Source: Microplitis mediator
Lineage: Eukaryota; Arthropoda; Insecta; Hymenoptera; Braconidae
Assembly: GCF_029852145.1 (NCBI RefSeq)
Contig: NC_079971.1
Location: 21,823,563 to 21,887,562 of the forward strand
Length of the DNA stretch: 64,000 bases
Reading direction: 5' to 3'
This document shows, piece after piece, positions 1-10,751 of this stretch. Under the pieces are notes generated by a model, which saw only the letters and a list, made by a program, of their open reading frames with translations, did not search any database and was not told the DNA's origin. Within the stretch, counting starts at the first letter, position 1; each line of letters begins with the position of its first letter. Both the position numbers and the translations under genes were made by a program.

Positions 1-1235
1 CCTAAAAAAACATTACTTTCAACACTAAAATTCATTTGCTTTAATAAAGTTTAGACTTAACTGAAAATTTATACCTTCAATCACCTTACAATTTACTTTG
101 AGTGAAATTTTTAATTATTTTATATAAAACAAAAATCATTTTTGTATGAACAGCATTAATGATTTCAACTAATTTCTATTTTTTTAAAATGAAAAAAGTT
201 ATTGAGTTATATTAAATACTATAGAGTTAGTTCAAACGACTCGGTAACTTCCCTCAAGAAACTCTCAGTTAGAGCAAAATACACTATCAAACGTAGAGGG
301 CGGTAGATTCAATCGCTTGACAAGCTTGGCTGTATCCAAACGCACGGAGTATGGAGACTATATACTGTACATAGTCGCCATAGCACGGAGGGCACGGAAT
401 ACTTGAGCCAAACGAATCTGGTTTGACGTCAGGAATCTTTTTTTAGTGTGGTAAGCATAATTTTTTAATTATTACACTATAATGTGAACTTAACACTGCA
501 ATATTTATTTAACAATTAAATTAAATTTAACTGTAATTATAAAATAATTTCGAACACCATTTTTCTTATGAGTTATGTGCATTTTATTTTACGTTTAAAA
601 ATAATACCAAAAATATCGTGACTAACGATAGTTGATGTTTCGTTTTGTTATAATACTTTTTAAAGTTATTCTGTTACAGTTAGCACATATTTATTAGTAA
701 AAAAAAAAAATAAGTAAATAGATTTCGAATTAATTAGTAATTGATTAGTTAGTCATTTTAACTCATATTTTTACGGGGAGGGTAAGGTTAATTCATACAA
801 AGAAAGACATCTTTTTGTGAATTTTTTGTAAAGTCACAGTTAAAATCTCTTTATTAAAACCAATTGTGGGAAAAACGCTACAAAGTTTTGAACATTAAAA
901 ATTCTGATATAATACATCGATAATCGAATTTTATCGGCTTACCTCATACAGAATCATCAATGCTACGTTGAAATTTCTATAAGTAAAACTGGGAGGTTAG
1001 ATTAGGTATTATAGAGAGCGAAACCGACAATGTTGCTCCAATCGAGTTAAAATTTTGACACAATATTTATGCATTCAGTTTAAAAAATAAATAAATTCAA
1101 TACCTTACCCCCCCCCCCCCCCCCTCTTCTTAAGTAAAGTTCCCTATATTTGTTTCTTTGTGCAATTTGCGGTATAATTGATGATAATTTACTATTTTAA
1201 ATATTTTCTTTGGCTTGGTAGGTTATTTGGAAAGA
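1..1235. other. 5' region of the ankyrin gene; possible non-coding exon
   Basis: No convincing coding sequence is seen. Bases about 236-455 are clearly more GC-rich than their surroundings and end at a good splice donor (GTAAGC near 450). The ankyrin reading frame is preceded by an acceptor-like TTGGTAG just before 1221. A non-coding first exon spliced to the coding exon is therefore plausible, but this is inference. A run of 17 C (1108-1124) lies between them. The remainder is AT-rich with nothing recognisable. Confidence 0.4.
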
Positions 1236-3884
1236 ATGGCAAATTTTCAACACCGAAGGACCAGGCTGAGTTACTCCTATAATTACTGTGAAAAAAACGA
1301 CAACATAAGGGATAGAAATGTATTTGTTGATAGTACAAGTATAACACCATTAAATGTTGCAATAGATGAGGACGACATAGAACGAGTTAAAAATCTAGTA
1401 AATAGTGGGGTCGATGTAAACATAACTTTAAAAAATGGAACTACACCGTTAGCGCTTGCGATAAAAAATAATAGAAATGAGATTGTTAAATATTTGATAG
1501 ATGAAGGTGCTAATTTACATGATGTTTGTCAAAATAAAACATTTTTGATTCTGGCTATTGAAAATCATGGAAATGAAATGCTTAGAAATTCCATACAACA
1601 AAGAAGACTGCGTATGAACGGAGATTTGCTTACAGATCTTTGTAAAAAAAGCAAGGAAATAATCAAATATCTGATCGATAAAGGCACTGATGTGAATGTT
1701 TTTTATGAAAGTGAATCGCCATTATGTCTGGCTATTACTAATAACAGTGAGGATGAAATAGTAAGACATCTAATAGATAAAGGTGCTGACGTAAATGTTG
1801 TTTGTAAAAATGAAACACCTTTAATTCTGGCCATTGAAAAAAGAAAAGATGACATTGCTAAATATCTAATAGATAGAGGTGCTAAACTAAATGTTGTTTG
1901 TAAAAATGGAACACCTTTAATTCTGGCGATTAAAAAACATAAAAATGAAATAGGTAAATATCTGATTGATAAAAGTGCTGATGTAAATGCTGTTTATAAT
2001 AGTGGATCGCCATTATTTTGGGCTATACATTACCGAGCAACTGAATTAGCTAAATATCTAATAGATCGAAATGCGGATATAAATTTTATACCAGAACATT
2101 ACATAAATGGATATGTCATCTTAAAATATGTTCCGAGGAAGTTATCGCTTTTACATCTAGCTATTGAGAAAAGAAATAAAGAAGTAGCTAAATATTTAAT
2201 AGATAGAGGCATTGATGTCAATGATACTTGCAACAATTTATCGCCCTTATATCAAGCTATTAATTACGGTGAAACTGAAGTAGCTAAATATTTAATAGAT
2301 AGAGATGCCGACATAAATTTTATTTCGAACAATTTTACGCCACTATATTTAGCTATTAAGAAAAGAGGCGATGAAATAGCGAAATATTTGATAGATAAAG
2401 GTGCCGATGTAAATCGTATTTGTGAAGATAAATCACCATTATTTTTGGCTATACATTACCGAGCCACTGAATTAGCTAAATATCTAATAGATAGAGATGC
2501 CGACATAAATTTTATTTCAAACAATTTAACGCTACTGCATTTAGCTATTCAAAGAAGAGAAGATGAAATAGCGAAATATTTAATAGAAAAAGGTATTGAT
2601 GTAAATCGTATGTATGAAGGTAAATCACCATTATATTTAGCTATTTTTTACCATGCAACGAAATTGGCTAAATATTTAATAGATACCGATGTTCAAGTAG
2701 ATGGCATATGTCAAAATAAAACACCATTATGTTTGGCTATTGAACTCGGTCAACCTGACGTAGCTAGATATTTAATAGATAGAGGTGCTGATGTAAATCG
2801 TATATGTGGAGGTAAATCACCATTATATCTAGCTATTTATCACCATGAGACAGAATTAGCTAAATATTTAATAAATAGAGAGACCAACATAAATTTTATT
2901 TCGAACAATTTAACGCTACTACATTTAGCTATTGAAAGAAGAAACGAGAAAATAGCGAAATATTTGGTAAATAAAGGTGCCGATGTAAATGCTGTTTATG
3001 AAAATAGACCGCTATTATTTTGGGCTATACATTACCGAGCAACTGAATTTGCTAAATATCTAATAGATAGAGATGCTGACATAAATATTATTCCGAACAA
3101 TTTAACGCTACTACATTTAGCTATTGAAAGAAGAAACGTTGAAATAGCGAAATATTTGGTAGATCATGGTGCTGATGTGAATGCGATTTGTGAAGATGAG
3201 TCGCCACTATATGTAGCTATTAATACCGATCAGTATGATATAACAAAATATTTAATTGATAATGAAGCTGATGTCAACTGCATTCACAAAAAACTACTTT
3301 TACAAGTAGCGCTCGATAAAAATAACAGAAAAATTATCAAATACTTACTTAATGCTGGTTTTGATGTTAATACGAAAGATGGACGTGGAAATGTGGTTGC
3401 TGATTATTTCAATACATTTGATCGGTTTACTATTGTTGAGGGGCATATTGTTAAATTGATTGCTGCTAATTTTTATATGTGTGAAAAAAATAAGATGGCT
3501 GTTGCTCATAAGAAATATGATTCATATGCAAAAGAAGTTAAATTGATGAAACAGAAATCACTAATGAAATGTACGCTAACGTATTATGATTTATTACGTA
3601 AGCCGCTTCACAAATCAGCTATGAAACTGAAATGTTTGTTTAAAAATAATCCTGAAGCAAAATACACATCTTTCGACTCAAATATTTTGTCACAGATTAC
3701 TTCCTATCGCAAAATTATTCAGTACCGTTTTGACAGGGCATTAAAAAGAGCAGAATTATTGGTTCAAGTTGATGACTTTGTTGTTGATATTTCTCATGAT
3801 TTATTATTAGATCCAGAAGTCGTAAGAGAAGTTTTTCAATATTTAACAAATCGGGACCTGAAATTACTATGTAATTCTTTGTAA
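1236..3884 (+). CDS. Ankyrin-repeat protein with PRANC/F-box-like C-terminus
   Basis: The frame encodes 882 aa from the first ATG (1236; context AAAGAATGG). The same frame stays open upstream to a TTG at 1215, but no earlier ATG exists. About 20 ankyrin repeats of ~33 residues fill residues ~25-730, with the recurring pattern YLIDRGADVN...SPLxLAI; several keep the TPL signature. The last ~150 residues have no repeats and end in a PRANC/F-box-like segment (DPEVVREVFQYLTNRDLKLLCNSL region). In known PRANC proteins of poxviruses and parasitoid wasps such tails recruit SCF ubiquitin ligases; a substrate-adaptor role here is inferred from that. No signal peptide or membrane segment is seen. Repeats between 2200 and 3180 are very similar at DNA level, suggesting recent internal expansion. 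AATAAA motifs follow at ~3970 and ~4119. The gene is intronless in its coding part. It could equally be a pure ankyrin scaffold if the tail is not a true PRANC. Confidence 0.85.
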   Translation: MANFQHRRTRLSYSYNYCEKNDNIRDRNVFVDSTSITPLNVAIDEDDIERVKNLVNSGVDVNITLKNGTTPLALAIKNNRNEIVKYLIDEGANLHDVCQNKTFLILAIENHGNEMLRNSIQQRRLRMNGDLLTDLCKKSKEIIKYLIDKGTDVNVFYESESPLCLAITNNSEDEIVRHLIDKGADVNVVCKNETPLILAIEKRKDDIAKYLIDRGAKLNVVCKNGTPLILAIKKHKNEIGKYLIDKSADVNAVYNSGSPLFWAIHYRATELAKYLIDRNADINFIPEHYINGYVILKYVPRKLSLLHLAIEKRNKEVAKYLIDRGIDVNDTCNNLSPLYQAINYGETEVAKYLIDRDADINFISNNFTPLYLAIKKRGDEIAKYLIDKGADVNRICEDKSPLFLAIHYRATELAKYLIDRDADINFISNNLTLLHLAIQRREDEIAKYLIEKGIDVNRMYEGKSPLYLAIFYHATKLAKYLIDTDVQVDGICQNKTPLCLAIELGQPDVARYLIDRGADVNRICGGKSPLYLAIYHHETELAKYLINRETNINFISNNLTLLHLAIERRNEKIAKYLVNKGADVNAVYENRPLLFWAIHYRATEFAKYLIDRDADINIIPNNLTLLHLAIERRNVEIAKYLVDHGADVNAICEDESPLYVAINTDQYDITKYLIDNEADVNCIHKKLLLQVALDKNNRKIIKYLLNAGFDVNTKDGRGNVVADYFNTFDRFTIVEGHIVKLIAANFYMCEKNKMAVAHKKYDSYAKEVKLMKQKSLMKCTLTYYDLLRKPLHKSAMKLKCLFKNNPEAKYTSFDSNILSQITSYRKIIQYRFDRALKRAELLVQVDDFVVDISHDLLLDPEVVREVFQYLTNRDLKLLCNSL

Positions 3885-5826
3885 GGCGTCTTATTTATTC
3901 TCTATTATTTTATCCCCGATGTTTAATTCTTATCTTGTATTTTAATTTTGATACTTAATTTAAAAATGAAAATAAAAAAAAAAAAAAACTATCTGGTAAA
4001 ATTTGTTTGAATAAACTGTAACAAATTAAAAGAATTATAATTGTATCAAACATAATTCTAAGTTGTTGTTAGTACAGTTGTAATACATAAGTACTTATTA
4101 TAAAATTGTTTTCACTATAAATAAAGTTTTGATATTAAACTGAATAATGAATCGTAAATTAATTATTTAAATTAAAAAAAATTAATTTCTGTTTATTATG
4201 AGAATAAGGTAAATTTTGTTCCAGCTTTCTATGATAGAATTAGTTAATGTTATGAAATTTGGTATCGTTGCAAATTTCTTGACTTGAATTTGTGCCTTTT
4301 CATGGTTTAAACTCTTTTTTATTGCCAAGTATCGAGATAAACAAATTTATCTATATCATTCGAAATAAATAAATAATATACATTTTCTAGAAATAAATAA
4401 TAAATCTATATTTTCTCTAAATAAATTAATATTTTAATTATTCTATCACTGAAAATACCTCAATGTCACTGAATATCTGTCTATTATCTAAATTATTAAG
4501 AGAGAATAAGAAAAATTTATTCCATGGCATGTCTCTGTGATAATAAAAATTAAACAAATTTAATTTGGTATCAGTAAAAAAGTCTTGACTTTAATTTGTG
4601 CCTTTTCATAGTTTCAGATGTTTCTATGCAACAGTTAGTTCAATGTCTTAAGTTTTATAAACAATTATGAATATATATATAAATTTCGCACCAAAAGATG
4701 TCGATATGATTTTATAAAATTACTGACATCAAAATTTTTAAATATTTTGAGATTAGATACTGAATTTTTTTGAATCAACGAAAGACATCAGCCCTCTGGT
4801 AAACCCTCAAAATTTAATAAGTTTTTTGTATCTTTCATCGTAGTTGAGATATTTTAGAAAAAAATATATATTAGACGACTTATAAAAAAAATTTGACCAT
4901 GTGTAGATTTTTTTTAAGAATCCCATGATTGTACAATTATCGAAATCAATAAGTTTGCGAGTTAACCCCAAGATTTGTCTTATTAAACTTCAACGATAAT
5001 AAAAATAAACAAAACATCTGATAGTAAATTGGTAAAACTTTAATAAACAATTAAATTTAAATCATATTTTATAAATCTGGTACCAATACTCGGACAGTCA
5101 CTCAGTGACTGCAGGTTTCTCGTATTTATTTTTTCATAGTATTGTCAAGTATATACAATATATAAAAAATTTAATGATATCCCAGGATTTACTGATTTCA
5201 ATTAAAAATAACAATTTGAAAATTTTTTTTCGTATTTCCAAAATTTTCAATATGTAAATAAATAATAAAAATCCAAGATAACACAATTCATATCGATTTG
5301 TCAGCACTGATAAGGTTTCAGGGCAGCCCCTGGACACATCATGAAGCCTATTTGTAAGAACTTCTAGACTCAGTGTGTCATACCAACCCCCCGCGTTCCC
5401 CTTGAGCGTTTTTTTACACTGTCCGTAGTACAGGTGAGAAAGGTAAGCGTAAAATAAATAAAAAAAAAGTAAAAGAGAAAACGTAAGTTAGAAAGAAATA
5501 ATAAATATTCACTCTCATAGGGAGAGGCCGACAAAATGTATATGAAGAAAAAAGAAGAAAAAAAATTTACCGAGCATTTGAACGATGGCTACGAGTAGTG
5601 CGTTACCAACTCGTCATTCAATTACTCATAACTATTTACTTTCGGGTATTTTAATTTAATTAGTCACGTTTTTGCACTTCAGTTATTATTCTAATTATTA
5701 ATTTTTTTGCTAATAAGAGGGGGTAATTTTTTTTTAATTAAATACCGGTTAGTAACCGGTAGTAAAAATTGAAAGACGGATCATCAAGAGCAAGATAGCA
5801 GTCTCGGAGAAGACTTTTTTCCGGCG
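3885..5826. other. Intergenic spacer and homeobox gene 5' region
   Basis: AT-rich spacer with no supported gene; the 67-codon frame at 5134-5337 has no homology signal. Short segments near 4555-4640 and 4820-4870 recur in inverted orientation near 23810-23880, so a dispersed repeat is present. From ~5340 the sequence becomes less AT-rich (C-run at ~5390, GAGCG at ~5405) and leads to the homeobox start codon. This is the likely promoter and 5' UTR. Confidence 0.45.
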
Positions 5827-8535
5827 ATGGACCTCAAGGCCGAAGATGATGAGAATGTCGTCGAAACACGTGAACTTTATTTAGTGAATGCGAATAATCC
5901 GCGAGATTCTTTAGTGTCGACGGACGTTATTGTCAGTGATAACGGTAATGAAGACATAAATAATGACTTGACATCGAGTACTATCGCGGGTCTGATGGCT
6001 GGACAATCGGCCGTTTGTTTCCCCACTAAATTCAGTAAGTTGATAATAATATTGTATTTAATTTATTGCTTATTGTATTAGCTTTTATTTTATTTAGTTT
6101 TTCTTCATAAACTATACGTCAGACGTGTAGGTGGTTTTAAAACCGTCTAACTTGTTATATTTTATCTAATTAACTAACTTTCTCCTTTACCTCTCGGCTT
6201 GATGGTACCCCAAGTTGCTGACACTACCCCACTCAAATTACGTATAACGTAATTTAGGGATTCAATTAAATTATTGTTAAATACATTAACTTATTGAGAA
6301 GACGTTGGACGTTTTTATATTTTTTTTATTTTACTTAAACTTCAATGTGTTGACCAAATAATTTTTTTGCTGTTCGTACGTCAGCGAGTTCGTGTGGTGA
6401 ATTTTTTTTTCAATTTACGTGGAATAATTATTTTGTTTTGTTCAAATTTGTAAAGTAGTGGAGTAGAAATAATTCGTAAAGAAAAGGAGATTTGAAAATT
6501 TTTGTATTTTAAATAAAAGAAATATTTATAAGAAAAAATTTGAAAAATTTCTGGTCAAGAATTTAAAAGATTTTTCCTACGCAAGAGTAATTTGTTTGTG
6601 GAATTCAAAATTTATGATAATTTTTTTTCGGGTATTGAATAAAAATATGAAATTTAATTAATACTTTTTGTTGCTTTAAAAGCATATGATTTTTCACCGA
6701 GCCCTGGTAGTGAAGAACGTCATCAAATAACAATTGGTGTTGGGAAAAGAAAACAACGAAGATATCGTACAACATTTACAAATTTTCAATTAGAAGAACT
6801 AGAGCGCGCATTTCAAAAAACACATTATCCAGATGTTTTTTTTCGAGAAGAACTTGCACTGAGAATACAATTAACTGAAGCTAGAGTTCAGGTAAATAAT
6901 TAAATCCATACTTGTTACTTCCTAGTTTCAAATTTTTGCTTCATCTCCCATTTCCACTGGACTTGGTCTTGAAATTTTTTAGAGATCCACCAAAGAAGTT
7001 ACTGAGTTAAAATAACCGTCTATTAACTCGAAAATTCTACTTCTAGGTCTATTTTGTGTGAATAATTTATTAAAGACCAAAATTACCAAGAGTTCCTTTT
7101 TCTTTAAGTTTTATTAGAGAGATCAAAATTGACACCTGCTTTTAAAATTATATCTATGATGAATTATTTATTAGAATGTTAATTGATTTCTATTTTACGC
7201 TCGTCCACTTTCTTTACTAATAAATGAAGAGACATTTTCTTAGTCCACTAATCTCGAAAACTTAAAAATAATTTGATCTAAAACTGATCACAAGATTAAC
7301 ATCGAGTCCTATTTATCAAAATTTCTATTTATTTGAGCTTTGTTTCGATAATTTTTAAATACAAATTATAGGGGTGCGCGAATAGTTCGAACTTACAAAT
7401 TATTCGATTCGAACTTCGATTCAATTAATTGAATTATTGGTAAATTAAAATTGTAAGTTTTTCGAATAATTCACATTTTTATCAGAGGTAAATAGAGCTT
7501 AGACACGAATCTACGAAAAAACTAATTTTGGTTACACGGAAAAAAAGAAATTTTCAAAATTAGTGTTTGAAATTATAACCCGGAACCTGGAAGCCAGTAT
7601 AGAGAATTTTTAACATTTTAAACAATAAATTCTACAATACGTCTCATAAATTTTTAATGTTTAATGAGTTACGATTTTCAAACTTAAACAATTAATTTGT
7701 CCTGCATAGACAATAAATTTTAATATCTATCCTGTAATTATTTACGTTTTAATTATAAATTAAAGAATTACTATTTAGAATGATAGTATTTACTGATCAC
7801 TTTACCATTATATTACTTGTCGTTTCTCGATTTATGTAGATCATTTTTATCCGTGTACTTTAAAAGCTGAGCTCTCCATTAAATAAAAATTGAATATTAG
7901 AAAATTGGCCAAAATTTAATCGATTCGAATCGAGTAATTTGAAAAGTTACAAATAATTCAAAAACTTTCGGATAATTCTAAAACTAACAAATAATTTGAA
8001 AAATTACGAACAATTCGGAAATTTGAATTATTCGAATCAAATCTGATTCCCATACCCTTAATAAATTAGAAACTTCATAAAAAATTAATATACTTTCATA
8101 TTTTATAAACAAGTGGAGAAGCGGGTGCAGATATTAATATAATTAACTAATTAATTGATAAAATATTAATAGGTATGGTTTCAAAATCGTCGAGCTAAAT
8201 GGCGTAAGCAAGAGAAACAATGCAAAGTCGGTATGTCATCACATATAACGGAAACTTGTCAAGAAGTACAGCAACATCATCAACAGGCACATCATCATCA
8301 CCATCACCATCATCATCACCAGCAGCCACAGGGCACCGATCAGTTATTGTTGGAAGCTCCACTAGGCAGCCCTCCGCCAATTTATTTGGGTATGGAGTGG
8401 GCGGGTTTTTCTCCATTCACAAATGTCACCACAACATCACCGCTCATTATTAATGGGTTAAATAAACCACCAGAGAGTGATGATAATCCACTTTTAGATC
8501 CTGATTTATTGCAACTAAAAACACCGCGATCATAA
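5827..8535 (+). CDS. Paired-like (Q50) homeobox transcription factor
   Basis: Three coding exons, 5827-6034, 6683-6891 and 8173-8535, join in phase at GTAAGT/AG and GTAAAT/AG sites to give 259 aa. The homeodomain spans residues ~94-153 and reads RRYRTTF near its start and VWFQNRRAKWRKQEK in helix 3. Gln at homeodomain position 50 places it with aristaless/Arx/Pph13/PHDP-type paired-like factors; no paired box is present. An intron between RVQ and VWF, codons 46/47 of the homeodomain, is typical of this class. The acidic N-terminus (1-70) contains no known motif. After the homeodomain a Gln/His-rich stretch carries ten consecutive His (residues 179-188), and the C-terminus is rich in Pro and Leu with no obvious OAR motif. 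It is presumed to be a nuclear DNA-binding regulator of TAAT palindromes. The residues FFREELALRIQLTEARVQ resemble insect PHDP most in memory, but orthology is not settled. Confidence 0.93.
7371..8062. repeat. Imperfect inverted repeat in homeobox intron 2
   Basis: The left end reads GGGTGCGCGAATAGTTCGAA and the right end, read backwards, starts GGGTATGGGAATC. Between them are many TTCGAATAATTC-type words on both strands. It looks like an old terminal-inverted-repeat element; no coding sequence is visible. Class is uncertain. Confidence 0.35.
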
Positions 8536-9020
8536 GTGCACTTTTTTTTTACTTATTAATAATTTTATTTATTTATTTATTTAAAATAGTTTAATCGTTG
8601 ATACTGAGGTTTAAGTAGAACTAAGTAAGACTCTAGTCAAAATAATTTTATCTTAAGAAATTTGTTTAGTATACAAAAGAAGGTGAGATATAATGGAGCA
8701 GTGCGTAAATTTTTAAAAATTAATTAATTTACTGTTGCAAAAAATTTTGTAATCAATGAAAATTGTTATTTTATTTATTTATAATTGAATAAAAAAAATA
8801 GCTATCGTAAAAATGACATATTTTGTGTAAAAAATTATCAGCTTTCAGAAAAAAAATTATTTGAATTTATTAAAAATTGAGGGTAAGGCCAAGAAACTTT
8901 TTCTTTATTTTTAAAAGCTTCCGGTTATTGAAAATAAAAAAATTAATATTTTTATCAAAAGGAATTTAAAAAAAAAATTGTGGTCTTAAAATGAATCAGT
9001 GAATTATAATATAAATAATA
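8536..9020. other. Homeobox 3' UTR and spacer
   Basis: AT-rich sequence after the stop codon. AATAAA-type signals occur near 8787. Nothing else is recognised. Confidence 0.4.
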
Positions 9021-9952
9021 GACTGGGCGAAAAAATCGACTTTTTTTTCGATACTGTGAAAATATTATTTCTGATGGGCAAAAAAAATTATTGTGCAAGT
9101 TTGAGCCCTTGATATTAAGAGGTGAATCGTTACGACTATTAGTTTTTTGACAGAAATTACATTTTTTACCCAAAACTCGTAAATCATCTATCTGAAAAAT
9201 TTGAGCAATGTATTTTCTTAAAGGAAATTGAATTCCCTACAAAAAATCTCTCTTAGTAAATTGACGTAAAACGAGTTGTAACCGTGCCTTAAAAATTGAT
9301 TTGTTTTTTAAATTCTTTGTTTCTATTTTTGATTTTTGTATCTACTAGAAATATTAAAATTTTTTTTAGTCAAGATACATATTCTTGAAGGAAATTTAAT
9401 GCTCTACAAAAAAGGTCTCTTAATATTTTTTGCTAAATTCACTCCTTCGAAAGTTATTCAAGGTTGAAGTTGAGTCAAAACGACTTCAATAACCTGAATA
9501 ACTTTCGAAGGAGTGAATTTAGCGAAAATTGTTAAAAGACCTTTTTTGTAGAGCATTAAATTTCCTTCAAGAATATGTATCTTGACTAAAAAAAATTTTA
9601 ATATTTATAGTAGTTACAAAAATCCAAAATAGAAACAAAGAATTTAAAAAACAAATCAATGTTTTAGGCACGGTTACAAGAAAACAACTCGTTTTACGTC
9701 AATTTACTAAGAGAGATTTTTTGTAGGGAATTCAATTTCCTTTAAGAATGTACATTGCTCAAATTTTTCAGATAGATGATTATCGAGTTTTGGGTAAAAA
9801 ATGTAATTTCTGTCAAAAAACTAATAGTCGTAATGATAAACCTCTTAATATCAATATTAAGGGCTCAAACTTGCACAATAATTTTTTTTGCTCATTAGGA
9901 ATAATATTTTCACAGTCTCGAAAAAAAAATAGTCGATTTTTTTGCCCCAGTC
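9021..9952. mobile_element. Long foldback element with TA target duplication
   Basis: Two nearly perfect inverted arms of about 450 bp meet at ~9472 (AGTTGAGTCAAAACGACTT). The outer ends are AGACTGGG and CCCAGTCT flanked by TA (9019-9020 and 9953-9954). Frames on opposite strands (8955-9173 and 9748-9981) translate to nearly the same peptide because they lie in the two arms; they are not genes. No transposase is encoded. This is a non-autonomous foldback MITE. Its inner motif GCTCTACAAAAAAGGTCTCT also occurs in the element at 43686-44564 and near 41500. Confidence 0.8.
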
Positions 9953-10751
9953 TAATAAATAAAAATATTTTAATTACTTAGCAATAAAAATAGTAAATTA
10001 CACGTAGATAATTGTCTAGACCCAAAGGCGGGTAGAATGGCGCATGCGCTAATTTTTATAATTTTTTTTTTTCATGAAAGACAGAAACAATTTTCTTCCC
10101 TCTAAACAGGGCAGGAATATAAACGTTCGCCGCAGATATGAAGGAAAATAATTAAAAGTTTTCTCTTCACTGGCTCCGTAATACGTCACCTTCTTCTATA
10201 TAAATAATAATAATAAAGTAATATAAATATAAATATATAACAGATAAACAAATAGAATAAAATAGTAACGTTTTCTTTATTTCAATGTGCATATATTACA
10301 TTTTTTAAATTGTTTATTTTATTTTAATTATTTATTATAATTAATTAATTAATCAACCGATTAATCAATTAAATATTGTTAACTAATCAATTTGTAATAT
10401 AAAATTAATTAATTAACATTCACTTTATTTATCTCCTTACACACATTAACTTACGAACAATCAAGCAATTTGAAGTACTCCTTAAATGTTATTATTTATT
10501 ATTTTTTTTTTTTATAATCACGAAGAAGAAACAAAATATTTCCCTGAATTTTCGTTATCTTTTAAGATTTTAATAAATGGCAGGAGTGTGTGATGATTTT
10601 ATCCGAGTTAAAATTTTTACATAAAAAAAAATACAATAAAATAAAAATAAAAATAAAATTAATAACAGATGATAAGAAATAAATTTAACCGAAAATGATT
10701 TGAGATGCATAATAAATACCAATTAACTTTAAATAAAAAAATAATCCATTA
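9953..10751. other. Spacer between homeobox gene and Cul2 3' end
   Basis: AT-rich. A slightly GC-richer patch at 10015-10200 (GGCGGGTAGAATGGCGCATGC) has no ORF. Bases below 10752 are the likely Cul2 3' UTR on the minus strand. No gene is seen. Confidence 0.4.

Noticed and set aside
8195..8453. Frames overlapping homeobox exon 3 in other phases
   Set aside because: Shadows of the His-rich coding segment; the spliced homeodomain frame explains the region.
8955..9981. Two frames with nearly the same Cys-containing peptide
   Set aside because: They are the same sequence in the two arms of a foldback element. Not conserved as a protein and no domain.
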